Below are positions 23,698-35,476 of a DNA stretch of 64,000 nucleotides, piece by piece (position 1 is the first letter of the stretch; the number at the start of each line of letters is the position of its first letter). Both the position numbers and the translations under genes were made by a program. Below the pieces are notes generated by a model, which ran no database searches, had not been told where the DNA came from, and saw only the letters and a program-made list of their open reading frames with translations. Source of the DNA: Diabrotica undecimpunctata. Lineage: Eukaryota > Arthropoda > Insecta > Coleoptera > Chrysomelidae. The DNA lies in assembly GCF_040954645.1 (NCBI RefSeq), contig NC_092807.1, forward strand, positions 78,143,021 through 78,207,020, given 5' to 3'.

Positions 23698-24940
23698 GAA
23701 ATGATATGAATATAGGAGAAAGAAAAATAGTGTTTAAAGAAAATAATTTATAAGTTACACACTAGATAATGTTAGATATAAAAAATATTTGGTTATTTTA
23801 ATAAGTTATATACTAGAGAATTTTATAAAAATTATTTATATGAAGGTATTCTTAAGAAATTAGCATATAATAAGTGTAAAAAGTTTTATGTTAATAATTA
23901 TAATATTGTAAATATATTTAAGTGAGCCATGTGATTAGGCAACCAAATATACCTACTCGGAATTAATGACAGTTAAAGAAATTAATAATTGCGAATGTGA
24001 AATAGGGTTAAGTGTTAGTTTAAAAATGTTTAGTTTATATATAGTTACTGATTTAAGTTTATATTCTGATCTGAAAAGCCTAAATGTCGATAAAATTTTC
24101 GATAGAGAAGAAAGGAATTCTCTAGATCACCGAAGATAACCTGTTTGCGAAATGGACTATTCCAGAAGATTCAGATATGTAGGAAATGGAACAAATCGAA
24201 TAAGATTTCTTGCCAGATGGTTCTGGAACATTGAAAAGGGTATAAATACTCGGTGATTTGGATTGAAGATGCAGTCCAGTTAGTAAGAAAGTTAGTTAGA
24301 GTTAGTTGTTCAGTAAGTCAGTCAGAAGGTACAGATATTCAATATAGTAAGTTAAATGAAGATTAAGAAACAGTATAAAGAAAATATTATTGAAGATTAA
24401 AAATTATGTTATGTATAAATGGTGATTGGATAATGGAAGAAGTATTAATTGAAAATTAAAATTATATAATATATTTGGTGATTGGATATGGGTATATTAA
24501 AAAGAAGAATAAATATAAATGCTATTAAGAAGAAAAATATTTCAAATTGGTGGAAGCTGATAATAGGAAAAAGGAATTTCACAAAAACAAGGATAACAAG
24601 GATAGTGGAAAACAGTTCATTTAGGCATTCAGTGACAGAAACGCACAAAATTTTGTTAATATAATTTAGTTAGTGTCATAATTATTTCAATTTTAAAGAT
24701 AGTTTGTTTAAATTTTACATTGTCTATATAATTTAATTAGTTTCATAAGAATTTCAATTTAAAGATAGTTTATTTTAAATTTTGCATTGGTTATGTTAGG
24801 TATATATGTGTGTTTCATAATAGATATAATAAAGATAATTTAAAAAAGTGCATACAAACTAATTCTTTGAGAACCGCGATAAAAACCCTATATATATTAT
24901 TAAAAAACACTCATTGCTCATCATTCACAAATAATACCTC
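23698..24940. other. Unassigned DNA with a promoter-like site and short duplications
   Basis: TATAAATAC at 24241-24249 followed about 30 bases later by GCAGTCCAGTTAGTAAG looks like a core promoter of an LTR or gene. Downstream, two 67-bp direct copies lie at about 24653-24719 and 24720-24787, and AATAAAG follows at about 24828. This could be an LTR of an element whose body is elsewhere, but I found no second copy in the window. Small frames here are not supported. Confidence 0.35.
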
Positions 24941-24942
24941 AT

Positions 24943-25536
<594 letters not shown>

Positions 25537-25659
25537 AAAAAGAAGTACGACCGTTAATACAATATAAATTAAGGATCACTCGAAGAGTTGTGGGTATAGA
25601 ATAGACTTAATGTAAATAAATACCATTAATAAAACTGTTCTGCCTACTACTGTACTTGG

Positions 25660-26070
25660 GACTCCAACTACCCATTACTCCTCTTTACCTTATTTCCCTC
25701 AAGTTACGGAAAACTTATTAAACTGTACAAACATAATAATGTACCTGTTAAAATTGCAATTAAGAATGCCAAGACTGTCAGAAATTTGTTTTCGAAAACT
25801 AAAACACCCTTGTCCCGTTATTGTCATCTATCACATACCTTGTACTCATTGTGACTCGTGCTACATCGGTCAGACAGGGATATCAACAAGCTATTAACAC
25901 TAATTACAAATTTGACTTTAATGAAGTTTCTTGGCAACCAATGCAATCTCCTAAAAAGGCAGTTTTTGGAAATGTGTTCAATACTTAAACACCCTAACGC
26001 TATGAATGAAGAGAACTGACATTAGTAACTTGAGCCAAATCTATCATGCATTAATATTGCAGAATTAGGC
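25660..26070 (+). pseudogene. PLE remnant with GIY-YIG endonuclease traces
   Basis: Frames broken by indels read, in order, KIAIKNAKTVRNLFSKTKTPL, then YHIPCTHCDSCYIGQTG (the GIY-YIG start), then FDFNEV and ISNLSQIYHALI, which match the end of PLE proteins. The part of the endonuclease between GQTG and FDFNEV is mostly deleted. The reverse transcriptase is missing; the 5' side is a (TA)n tract. Confidence 0.75.
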
Positions 26071-26200
26071 TTAATGGGTTTTTTACTTTAAAATTGTCTC
26101 CTAAGGTGTGTGTTTACATAAATTTTCACTATTTAAATAAATTCAAATAAAATAAAATAAAATTTTCTTACTTTACTTCACTTAATAAAGATTGATATTC

Positions 26201-26212
26201 AACTAATATTTT
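26201..26212. repeat. Target-site duplication of Jockey-1, left
   Basis: AACTAATATTTT, repeated at 31434-31445 on the other side of the element. The last Ts may belong to the element's poly(A) tail. Confidence 0.7.
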
Positions 26213-26369
26213 TTTTTTATTTACAAATTCGCATCAACCCGAAGGTTATTAGCGAGAATCAGATTTACAATATTAAATATATTATATATTAACAAAATTA
26301 ATAGCTTTTAAGTAGTTTAACATATTTGTGAATGAACAATTTGCACCAAGTGCTTTCGCCAAGTTTATT

Positions 26370-26980
26370 GAGATACCATAATTGATTCTTGCTGTGGAGA
26401 GTTTAATGTATGTTTCACCGAGAGTTTAATGTTACACTGCTCACATTTTTGTTCGGATTCTTTAGTAATTAAGAACTTGTGCGTGGCACTGGTATGACCT
26501 AATCTAAGATGAGTTATTGTCACTTGATCCCTTCTTTTAGTGGGGAAACATCTCCATGGTCCGGTTTAATATTCCGAAGATTGGACACTGAAAATTCCCA
26601 CCGGTTTTGCCACTCACTTAGGATCCGCGATTTGATAACACTTGAAACATCACTAGCTATCACGTATTTCACAATAATAGAGTCAGCTGAATTGACGGCT
26701 TCACGCGCACACTTATCTGCTTCTTCATTACCTCTAATACCATTATGTGATGGGATCCAGATAAAGATTACCTCCTTATTACAATTTTCTATCTCTATCA
26801 GATTTTGTTTTATTTTTTCAAGAATATGATTCTCTGGGTATATTCTTCCTATAGATTGTAGTGAGTTTAGTGAATCAGTCAAAATTATATATTTCTGATT
26901 TGGTGAGGATATAATATATGTGAGTGCCTCATATATGGCATATAATTCTGCATTAAGAGTACTATAGTGTATTGGCAACT
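26370..26980 (-). pseudogene. Jockey-1 ORF2, C-terminal half of RNase H
   Basis: From PIHYSTLNAELYAIYEALTYI onward this is the second half of the Jockey RNase H domain, with the catalytic-type Glu in AELYAI, DSLNSLQSI and WIPSHNGIRGNEEAD. After a frameshift near 26520 the zinc-finger-like tail (HLRLGHTSATH..CEQC) continues to about 26370. It was joined to 27482-27976 before the insertion. Confidence 0.85.
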
Positions 26981-26984
26981 TATA

Positions 26985-27474
26985 TTTTGACGTGACAACG
27001 TCTTAAATTAGGTTGTGGCTCGGAGTCATTCATGAAAAAGTGTAACGCCCGCTCACGTCTGTTACAGTGAGTCACCGAACGAGAGAGAGGCCCGCCGGAC
27101 CGGCGAATGCCTTGCGTCTCTCTCCCACTCAAACATGATCGGTCCGCTGCGCGCGCAGCACTAGAGAATTAGGCGCGTTGAATTTCTCGAGCGTTCTTGG
27201 CGTTCAAGACACATTACAGCAGAAACACTTCCTTTCATTTCATATTTCTCCTATCATCGTCCTATCCTCAACAAAATCACTCAAATAGAAATTAGTTAAG
27301 TTTAAGTTTACATGTACAATGTTTTAGTAAACAAAATATATTTCTATAGTTAAAATTTGTGCAATTCTTATTTTCATTCAATTCCTTGTTCCTATTGTGC
27401 AATTTAATAATATTCATATCAATAAATATTCTACCGAGAAAAAGACGTTGTCACGTAAAATCTTCGCCCGTAAA
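26985..27474 (-). mobile_element. Insertion in Jockey-1 with internal inverted repeats; GC-rich repeat copy 2
   Basis: About 490 bp interrupting the RNase H frame between CQK and YKLPIHY. One end shares the GC-rich block of copy 1 (1013-1213) and stops at GACGTGACAACGTCT; the other end contains AGACGTTGTCACGT at 27446-27459, the reverse complement, set about 15 bases inside the border. It encodes nothing recognisable; a small non-autonomous element. Exact borders are uncertain by a few A residues, and no clean target duplication can be claimed. Confidence 0.7.
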
Positions 27475-27481
27475 ACCGACT

Positions 27482-27990
27482 TTACAGGCAACCGATTTTT
27501 TGACACATATTAGAGGATATAACTGCTGCTCCCACGCCATCTGTTGTTTTTGAAGCATCTGTATAAATTTGAGAGAAATTTGTATACTTTGATAATAAGT
27601 TTTGCAGATTTTGATGTATTATACTATGGTTAGTAGTGTGTTTGTCCAATGATGTTAGGGTAGTTATTACTTTAGGTACTCCCAAAGTCCATGGTGCAGC
27701 AGGTTCAAAACTAACGAGAAAGCAAGGAGGTAAGGTGGTGTTCAGAGATGAGAGATCCATTTTGATTCGGTGGTAGAAAGGTTTATGTAGACGTGGTTTA
27801 TTGGAGAAACATGTTGATAATCGGTTAAGGTGATCATATTTGAAGGTGTGGTTGTTAGGATTTGCATTTGATTTAATTGCATAGGTTAACTTTAAGTACA
27901 TTCTTCTGTGATATAGTGATGGTTCAGCTGTTTCACAATACAGGCTTTTTATTGGTGTGGTTTTGTAAGCTCCCAAGACAATGCGGAGTG
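27482..27990 (-). pseudogene. Jockey-1 ORF2, post-RT region and start of RNase H
   Basis: Reads SLYCETAEPSLYHRRMYLKLTYA, the typical segment after the reverse transcriptase thumb, then the RNase H start IYTDASKTTDGVGAAVISSN with its first catalytic Asp. It is cut off by the insertion at 27474. Confidence 0.85.
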
Positions 27991-28660
27991 CAGTATTGTG
28001 TATTGAATCTAAAATTTTAAGGGGAGGACTCAGTAGCCGATGAATATGCTATCGCGCCATAGTCTAATTTAGATCTGATTAGAGTTCTGTAGAGAGAGAG
28101 CATAGTTTGCCTATCTGCCCCCCAGTCTCTTTTAGATAGTGATTTAAGGATATTAAGTTTTGCTTGGCATTCGATTGCCAATTTTTTAATATGTTCTTTC
28201 CAATTTAGATGTTGGTCGAATGTTATTCCTAGAAATTTTACATTATTTTTTCGAACTAGAGGCTTGTTAAATAGTGAGAGTGGAGAGTGATTAGGGTAGC
28301 TTTTCTTTGTGAATAATATAAATTGTGTTTTTTCTGTAGAAAATTGAAATTCACAATTTTGTGACAATTCCTCTAGTTGATGTAAAAACGTTTGTAGCAT
28401 ACTCGTGATGTTTTCCATATTTTGGCTTCTCGCATAGATAACAAGGTCGTCTGCGTATAAGAGACCTTTCAGTGGCGAGTTTTGTTTTTGGTGATAGCAT
28501 ACCATTAGTTTTAAGGTGGAATGATCGATTGGTTAAGAAATTATTAATGAAAGCTAGGCAGTGTCCTTTGATATTTAAATTATGTAGTTTTTTAACTATT
28601 AGGTGTTTCCAAGTGGTATCATTATGCTCTCTTGATGTCAAAAAATATTGCGAGGCATCT
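27991..28660 (-). pseudogene. Jockey-1 ORF2, reverse transcriptase with deletions
   Basis: Two pieces remain. 28630-28351 gives FFDIKRA..DTTWKHLIVKKLHN..FLTNRSF, and 28505-28017 gives GLLYADDLVIYAR with an intact YADD motif, then FLGITFD and GADRQTMLSLYRTLIRSKLDYG. The fingers region before FFDIK is absent (the frame jumps from NIQDNKMP at 28655), and the segment with the GIPQGS-type motif is mostly deleted. Reverse transcription by this copy is not possible. Confidence 0.85.
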
Positions 28661-29825
28661 TATTATCTTGAATATTAAGTGAGTTGATTTTTAAATTCAA
28701 ATTTTTTCCCGATATTCGTTTTATCTTCTTCCATATGTCACTCATAGGAGTAGAGCTGTTTATTTTAGAAACATAATCAATCCAGGACTGACGTTTAGCT
28801 GTCTTTATTGTAAGTCTAGTTATGGCTCGAGTTCTCTTATATTCTAGTTGGTTTTCAAGTGATTTATTTCGTTTGTATTTATTAAAGGCAGTTTTACTTT
28901 CTCTAATGACCTTTTTACAAGATTCGTTCCACCATGGAACTGGTGTGGAGCGTTTCTTTGGAGCTGTTTTACCGATTGCGTTTTCAGCTGCCTTATTAAT
29001 TATTTTGGTCAAGTTGTCTAGAGTTTCTTCGACATTAATTATTGTTGTCGAGTACTTGTTTATATCCGACTCTATTTGTTCGACAAAAAGCTTCCAATCT
29101 GCTTTATCCATTTTCCATTTCGGAGAAAAATGGGTTGTGCGGTTATGTTGGTTGTTTTCTCTAATTAATGGATAATGGTCACTGTTGTACGTGTATTGCA
29201 TTGGATACCAAGATAAATGTGGGTAAAGATCGCTGTCACATATTGTTAGATCAAGTGGAGTAGCTTCTTCAGTTCTTATATTAAATCTAGTCGGGCTTTC
29301 GTCATTTAAGAGAGACAAGTTAAGATGATCTAAAATTTCTTCAATTACAGTACCCCGTTGGTCTTTATATGCTGATCCCCAAATCTGATTATATGCGTTT
29401 AGGTCTCCCAAGATGATTCGTGTGAATTCGAATTTGTGTGAAAAGATCCTCTAGTTCGTTTCTGGATATTACTGTTCCAGGAGGTAGATATATATTGCAA
29501 AGGTTTATATTAGTTTTTCCAATGACGGTGACAGCAATGGCCTCTAAGTTAGTATTTAGAGGTATTCTTATCGAGTCATATGAATTATTAATTAAAATTG
29601 ATACACCACCACTTGCAATGTTTTGGTTGGGCCTTATTTGGTTGTGACGCAAATAGTTTCTTAAGTTTATATTTTGATTTTGTTTAAAATTGGTCTCTTG
29701 TAAACATACAAAATCTGGATTTTGTTCTGAAAGAATGATCTGTAGCATAGGTAAATTATTGTAATAGCCGTTGATATTCCACTGTATTAATTTATTGAAC
29801 TCTATTTTAATAAATAAATTTATTT
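28661..29825 (-). pseudogene. Jockey-1 ORF2, APE-type endonuclease and linker
   Basis: Starts near IQWNINGYYNN at about 29800 and shows the apurinic-endonuclease signatures VCLQET (catalytic Glu), GGVSILINNSY, GDLNAYNQIWGS, LDLTICDSD and SDHYPL. A frameshift near 29400 moves between the two frames. The linker after it contains PWWNESCK and AFNKYKR, typical for Jockey. This domain nicks the target DNA strand. Confidence 0.88.
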
Positions 29826-31096
29826 AATGATTGGTTTGTGAGCAGTCACTGTCTGTATCGGATACTAGGTCGTGTGGGATTTGCATCTGTAAGTGTTTTA
29901 GAAGAATTTTTCTTAATTTTGTATTTCGTGTCTTTGTAGATCTATCTTGAGTATAGGGATATATTTTGTTTAACATATCGATGAGAACTGTAAAGTTGTT
30001 TGTATAATTTTCAACGGTAGTAAGTGGATCGGGTGAATTCTTTATGTTGTCGAATAGGTCTTTTATCTGAACATAGCTTAAAATAAATGGTGGTGACTGC
30101 TGGTTTACGAATGCTTCTAGAGATTTACCTTTATTTTGTTTTTTCTTAGGATTAAATGGTATTTCTGCTGGACTGATAAACTTCGGTTTATTAGTGGTAT
30201 CATTGGAAGGCGGAGAAGGACTTAAGGTATCGTCAATAGTTCTTTTTGAACTGTTCTGTAAAGATTCAATTTTTATATGTAAGGTGGTTGTTTCGTTCGC
30301 AGTTTGTTTATATTTAGTTGATTTTCTGTAGTTGGGGTGTCTGTTTGACTTGAAGTAGATGTCGGTGTGATGGTTGATATTTCTGGAGGGCTACATGTTG
30401 AGATTTCTTCTGCTGTGGTTGGAGAAGTAGGATTTGTGTTTGATTGATAGGGTTTTTGCAGTTAGTTGCCGTATGCCCATTTTGTTTACAGTTCTAACAC
30501 GTTAGGTTGCCGCTTGATAAAAAGATTCTATATGAAGTATTATCATAATTAATTAAAAACGATTCTGGAATTGTGAGATCTGTTGGGCTGATAAAGATTT
30601 GTCTCCTAAAGCTCATTATATGATTAAATTCGGGTAACGGTGCACCAATTTTTAAAAAGGACATTGTAGATAGAATAACAAACCCCATGGATTCAAGTTC
30701 TTTATATAATACATCATGAGCAATTGATGGGCAAACATTAGAGAGAATTATTCTTTCGGAGGGAGTTATATACCGTCGAGCTTGTATAATCTGGTTATTA
30801 GCTTCAATGTTGCCGTTATTTTCATTCATGAATTTTTCTACGATATTTTCAGATGATAAATATAAACATATTCTACTGTTTGATAATCTAGAGCAGAATA
30901 GTATATTTTTTGGATGGATGATTTCTCCCAGGGGGAGGAGGTAATCTTGTATTTTCGCATCTTCAACATAATTAAAAATGATAGCTTGCCGTTTTGACGG
31001 AAATTTTTGTTGTGTTAGTGCGGTAGAGTAACTTCTTTGTGTAGAATTATCCATTTGAGAATTGCCTGGTAAATTTATTTCATTGATTTGCGACAT
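29820..31096 (-). pseudogene. Jockey-1 ORF1 (RNA-binding protein), premature stop
   Basis: ATG at 31096; 200 codons to a TAG at 30494-30496. The stop falls inside the CCHC knuckle: the frame reads C, stop, NCKQNGHTATNC directly across it. Before it are the FPSKRQAIIF and SYRIFLSSGNLTC blocks also seen in Jockey-2 ORF1. Downstream the frame goes on with a Ser/Thr/Pro-rich part and an acidic end to about 29820. ORF1 proteins of this clade coat the element RNA. Confidence 0.8.
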
Positions 31097-31433
31097 ATTC
31101 GTTGACGTTAAACATTCCTAAAGACGGATCTGTCCGCTGCCAGAAAAAAATCGGCCGGAGATACAGGTCAATGGTAATTAAATGTTTTTATTTATCGTCA
31201 AGCAAATATGGATATGAAAATTTTTAATGATGTTAAATACGTACTAATTATATATTTTAGGTGAAATTTACAGTAAAACTGTACTTACAGACTAGCAAAA
31301 GTGAGTTCAGTTGATCACTAATAACTTCACAAAGCGTAGTTAAATTTTGAAAACTTGTTCTCACTTAATTTAAACTATTTTGGAGAACCAAAAATAAACA
31401 CACCGTTCCGATATACTATCAGGACAGGATTCA
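31097..31433 (-). promoter_or_regulatory. Jockey-1 5' UTR
   Basis: Non-coding segment between the ORF1 start and the inferred 5' border next to the target duplication at 31434-31445. Jockey elements start transcription from an internal promoter at this end; no specific motif was identified. Confidence 0.5.
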
Positions 31434-31445
31434 AACTAATATTTT

Positions 31446-33085
31446 ATTGATTCGTTTATCAGAATTCATAGAATGCTTATTAGTGGATGAACCAAATTAT
31501 TATGAACCTTGGACTGTTGGAAGTTAAATTAAATCTGCACCTGTGGCTGGCCAACCAGCTACAACTTAACTTATATTATGATATGTAGAGATCGACCTCA
31601 CTTTCTTCTCTTTCTCCGAGCCAAATGATGTTCTTAAGCATCTTTTTCTTTCATTTAATGGTTCGTACAGACAAGGTTTTCGCCTACTTTTTCATATTTT
31701 TGAAATTATACTTCTATACGCGCAGTCGATGTGATATGTTTTGTATTATTTATTAAATGTTCATAATTATTTTATGCTTTTGTATTTCAAAATAATAATT
31801 ACACTAAAAATCACTGTATGACCAAGAACTGTCAATTTTGAAATACGTTAGTGTCATGTCTAATTGATAAATTTCTTACGTGTTTGGTTTATACGCTGGT
31901 ATATGTGAGTTCAAATCCCAATATGAATTTCCTTTTTTATTTTTGAAACATTTAAAAACCCCACGTTAGTCTTATTAAATATATGTAAGTTGTTGGTTTT
32001 TTATGTTTATCTTCCACAAACATTTTTTGAAGTTATACTTCTATACGCGCGGTTGACGTTGGACATTTGTATGTATTCGTATATATTGAGTGAATCGGCA
32101 AAATCATTACATATGTAAGATATAGGTAAGAGAGAGACAGAAGATATATTTTCTCTCTCTTTCTTTCTCGAGAATAATAATGTTCCTTTTGTAAACATAT
32201 TTAATATTTATTAATATTAGTATTTTTTTATTAATATTATTATCATGGTAAATTAAACATATGCGTAAGTTATGTACATTGTCATTTTTAAATACTTATG
32301 AATATTGCATTTTAATTTGTTTTGTATTATAATATTGAATTATGTGGCAGTGTATTGTATTGTATTTTTATATTAATAACAAAATTAACAATGAATTTTA
32401 CTGCAGAGTATGTGTAAAAAAATTTTTTTGCATTCAACTCTTTTTATACATATATGAAAATAAAAATATATATTTTCATTAAAATATGGATTCAATCCTT
32501 CGTTTACTTACTATACTCCTATTACAGGCCAAATGTTTATATACAGCAAACTATGCACCATATATCCGTATACCTAATTCTTTTTCTGTTTCTGCTCTCT
32601 CTTACCTATAACATTCCATATGTAATGATTGTGCAGATTGACTTGTTGTTTGTCATGTTTTGACTTCAAGGTCACTGTCTTTTCACGTGATAGCTATGTG
32701 GACCTGAAATGGGCTCCCACTTGCCGGGTGTCTCCTGTAAGCATTGGAAGCTTTTTGTGGTAACTTCATTACACCTTTTATAAATTACTATAATAAACTT
32801 TTAATCTTTTCAATAATGTTACCTGAAGTAAAAATAAAATTAAATTAATATACTGTTGGAAGTGTGATCTTATGATCGTGTTAGTTCTCGGCAAATACTT
32901 ATTTTATACATAGGTTTTTTTTTACATACTATTTTAAATTACATGTACAATAACCACATGGTCTTTGCTGTGCTATGTTTGAATCAAATTATAAATTGTA
33001 TTTAGTTTCAATTGATTGTTTATACAACCTAACTGTTTAATGTCTAATATCTTAAGCTTCTTTACAATATGATACCATTGACTGC
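31446..33085. other. Unassigned AT-rich DNA with a dispersed direct repeat
   Basis: TTTTTGAARTTATACTTCTATACGCGC-type sequence occurs at 31698-31733 and again at 32024-32058, about 326 bp apart, suggesting a degraded tandem or two copies of one repeat. A GTTCAAATCCC box at 31909-31919 resembles a pol III B box but no tRNA fold was found. No gene supported; the short frames are low-complexity. Confidence 0.4.
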
Positions 33086-33089
33086 TACA

Positions 33090-33290
33090 TGTCTTTTTGA
33101 CGTAACACATTTAAATTGATATTTCTATGGATGTTTGGTTTTTCATGTTGTTCTTTTTGGATTAACTGATGATGATTTCTGATTAGAGAGCGTAACGTCT
33201 TGAAATAAATAGATGAAGTAGCCAACTTCTTGCCTTTTTTTTCCACCTTTTGACCGAAAAACCCACCACTCTTCCTTCGAGTAATCCTTA

Positions 33291-33292
<2 letters not shown>
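33090..33292 (+). repeat. PLE terminal repeat fragment (family F)
   Basis: Contains a degenerate hammerhead-like motif (33166-33199) followed by TTGAAATAAATAGATGAAGTAGCCAACTT-like sequence, comparable to family A. Its last 20 bases (CTTCGAGTAATCCTTAATTTATATA) match in reverse the start of the PLE remnant after the tract at 25533. It ends in a (TA)n tract. Confidence 0.55.
33166..33199 (+). ncRNA. Degenerate hammerhead-like motif, PLE family F
   Basis: CTGATGA is intact at 33166-33172, but the second stem is weak and the 3' box reads GTAACGTC instead of GAAACGTC. Probably inactive. Confidence 0.35.

Positions 33293-33356
<64 letters not shown>
33293..33356. repeat. (TA)n tract
   Basis: About 64 bp of TA; the truncated PLE E coding sequence starts directly after it. 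Confidence 0.95.
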
Positions 33357-33358
<2 letters not shown>

Positions 33359-33361
<3 letters not shown>

Positions 33362-34165
33362 GTGTACTGGAAACCCACTCATACAAACCGATATCTTAAT
33401 GCCCAGTCACATCATCACCCCGCCCAACTCAATTCAGTTGTCAACACTCTCATTTCTTGTTCCATAAGACTAAGCGACAACAATCATAGGTCATCCGAAA
33501 TTAATTCAATAAGGCAAACACTCTTACAAAACGGCTACCACAAAACCCAAATCAATAAGAGTATTCAAAAACATCTAAACCCCATTCCATCCAAAAAAGA
33601 AACCTTACCGCCGGATCAACCCAAAATCTTTCTACCTTTTATTAAAGGTGTCACTGATAAGATCAGTAGTACTCTTCTTCCTCTAAATATTAAAACCATC
33701 TTCACTACTCACTCCAAGTTGTCCAATCTCGTCAGATCCGTAAAAGACCAAATCCCTAATGAAGACCATGGTGTCTACGAGATACCCTGCTCCAGTTGCC
33801 CACGTACATACATCGGACAGACAAACCGACGAATCCATAACCGTATTTACGAACATTCTATATCTGTCAAACATTCCGATACTACTTCAGCCCTAGCCCA
33901 ACATCATATTCAAACAGGCCACAAAATAGATTTCGAAAAAGCAAAAACCATCGCCTCCATCCGCTCCTTAAAATCGAGAATTATTCGTGAAGCTATCAAA
34001 ATCAAAAAACTGCCTAACAGCTTGAACACACGCGATGACGCGAAACGATTGCCGGCAACATGGCGACTCCTGCTTCAGCGACCTCCTGTCCACGTCAGTT
34101 CAGACCACGTCAGCGCATACCGTTCCCGCGCATACAGCGAGTATAAAAGCAGTCACACAGGGTAA
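33359..34165 (+). pseudogene. PLE C-terminal protein with GIY-YIG endonuclease
   Basis: About 268 codons, open. Begins in the conserved PLE segment after the polymerase (VYWKPTHTNRYLNAQSHHHPAQ) and goes through IRQTLLQNGY to the endonuclease YEIPCSSCPRTYIGQTNRRIHNRIYEH, with the GIY-YIG Tyr residues and downstream Arg. The catalytic-type Glu region continues with REAIKI. The reverse transcriptase palm is absent. The open frame is well kept, so truncation rather than decay killed it. Confidence 0.88.
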
Positions 34166-34353
34166 GACAGGTTGTCACTCAATCAGGCAGGTCTCAATCT
34201 GCCTACTCCTCAGTGCCGAGAGACAGTTCCTGCAATACAGAACACGATACTGGTACGTCTCGAGTGAGGGGAGTAGGTAGATTGAGACCAAAATGGGTGC
34301 CGAAACGTCGAGTAATAAATTCTCAACGCGGTTCTTCCCGAGAAATAAGTAAT
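34166..34353 (+). repeat. PLE E terminal repeat with inverted blocks
   Basis: GGTCTCAATCTGCCTACTCC near 34190 is mirrored by GGAGTAGGTAGATTGAGACC near 34270, so the RNA can fold on itself. GTGCCGAAACGTCGAG (34298-34313) is the 3' box seen in other PLE ends. A detached copy lies at 8714-8891. Confidence 0.7.
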
Positions 34354-34401
34354 TTCCATATAAAAATAGTAAATCAATAGCTCTTTTATTAACTCCAACC
34401 C

Positions 34402-34499
<98 letters not shown>

Positions 34500-34549
34500 G
34501 GGTTGGAGTTAATAAAAGAGCTATTGATTTACTATTTTTTATCTCGAGC
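34354..34549. repeat. Palindrome centred on a (TA)n tract
   Basis: Arms of at least 54 bp (34354-34407 and 34495-34548) are reverse complements and flank an 87-bp (TA)n tract at 34408-34494. Each arm is the start of a family D-like PLE end (ATAGCTCTTTTATTAACTCC and its complement). So two PLE ends of the same family face each other across the TA tract. Confidence 0.85.
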
Positions 34550-35385
34550 TTTCAATTGTGTTTACAATTATTATCAAGAGCTGCAAAAAATACAAAAATA
34601 TCTTACAAAGTTGAACTAGAAAGAAAAAAATTTTTGTTAACTCACCAAATAAAATTAGTTTGGTTAATAAAATTGCTGCTAACATATTTCAAAAAGAATT
34701 TAATAAATGTCTCTCTGAAATTTTAATATAATTTTGAAAAAGTTTCTTAATACAAAAACAATTGAATTTATAAATAAGTTAGAATAGCGACTAATAATTC
34801 TAGTCCACTCCTTCAGAATTCTGACTGTGGATTGCCCATAATCATTTCGGATGTCATCGAAAAAACCCATATTTTTCTACAAGAGTAAGAAAAAAGAAGT
34901 ACTTGTGACTCGTTTGAAAAAAATATATAAATGTTTTGGATGGGTTGGAGTCAATAAAAGGGCTATTGGTTAACTATTTTTATCTCGAGCTTTCAATTGT
35001 GTTTACAATTATTTATAAATTCAATTGTTTTTGTATTAAGAAACTTTTTAAAAATTATATTAAAATTTCAGAGAAACATTTATTAGATAAGAACATTTTT
35101 ATATTAAATCTTTTTAAAATATGTTAGCAGCAATTTTATTAACCAAACTAATTTTATTTGGTGAGTTAACAAACAAAAATTTTTTTTCTGTCTAGTTCAA
35201 CTTTGTAAGATATTTTGTATTTTTTGCAGCTCTTGATAATAATTGTAAACATAATTGAAAGCTCGAGATAAAAAATAGTTAACCAATGGCCCTTTTATTG
35301 ACTCCAACCGATCCAAAACATTTATATATTTTTTCCAAACGAGTCACAAGTACTTCTTTTTTCTTACTATTATATATATCTCTTA
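34495..35385. repeat. Nested inverted PLE ends (family G)
   Basis: Three related pieces. 34495-34780 has an inverted copy at about 35010-35318. A short direct copy of its first 80 bp lies at 34935-35010, and this piece plus its left flank (34885-34938) is inverted again at 35320-35381. Result: a hairpin inside a larger palindrome. TATCTCGAGCTTTCAATTG occurs three times (34540, 34980, and reversed at 35250); its complement carries GAAAGCTC as in family D. Confidence 0.75.
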
Positions 35386-35441
35386 AATATTGGGGAAATC
35401 TGCAAGAAAGACTCTAATGAGTATCAATTGTTTCGCCGAAC

Positions 35442-35476
35442 GTTTTCGCCAAAGAGAATTAATTTGGCTTCTTCAG
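35442..35476 (-). ncRNA. Hammerhead-like motif, PLE family C, minus arm
   Basis: Minus strand: CTGAAGA, a GCCAAA/TTTGGC stem, then GAAAACGTTC. After GAA comes the palindrome AACGTT and a C. Of the two arm copies this has the better-paired stem. Confidence 0.55.

Larger units (their letters stand above)
26213..31433 (-). mobile_element. Jockey-1 non-LTR retrotransposon (decayed, full ends)
   Basis: Minus-strand element with 5' UTR, ORF1, ORF2 (APE endonuclease, reverse transcriptase, RNase H), 3' UTR and an A-rich 3' end at 26213. Flanked by the 12-bp duplication AACTAATATTTT. It carries a foreign insertion at about 26985-27474. Its 3' end (TAATAACC..GGTTGA) resembles that of Jockey-2 at 58.4 kb, so the two are related families. 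Confidence 0.85.
33357..34353 (+). mobile_element. Penelope-like element E, 5'-truncated
   Basis: Plus-strand fragment with the last part of the reverse transcriptase protein, GIY-YIG endonuclease and a terminal region to 34353, where it meets an inverted family D-type end. The 5' side is cut at a (TA)n tract. Confidence 0.85.

Noticed and set aside
31909..31919. GTTCAAATCCC, a pol III B-box-like word
   Set aside because: No A box at proper spacing and no cloverleaf; not enough for a tRNA or SINE call.
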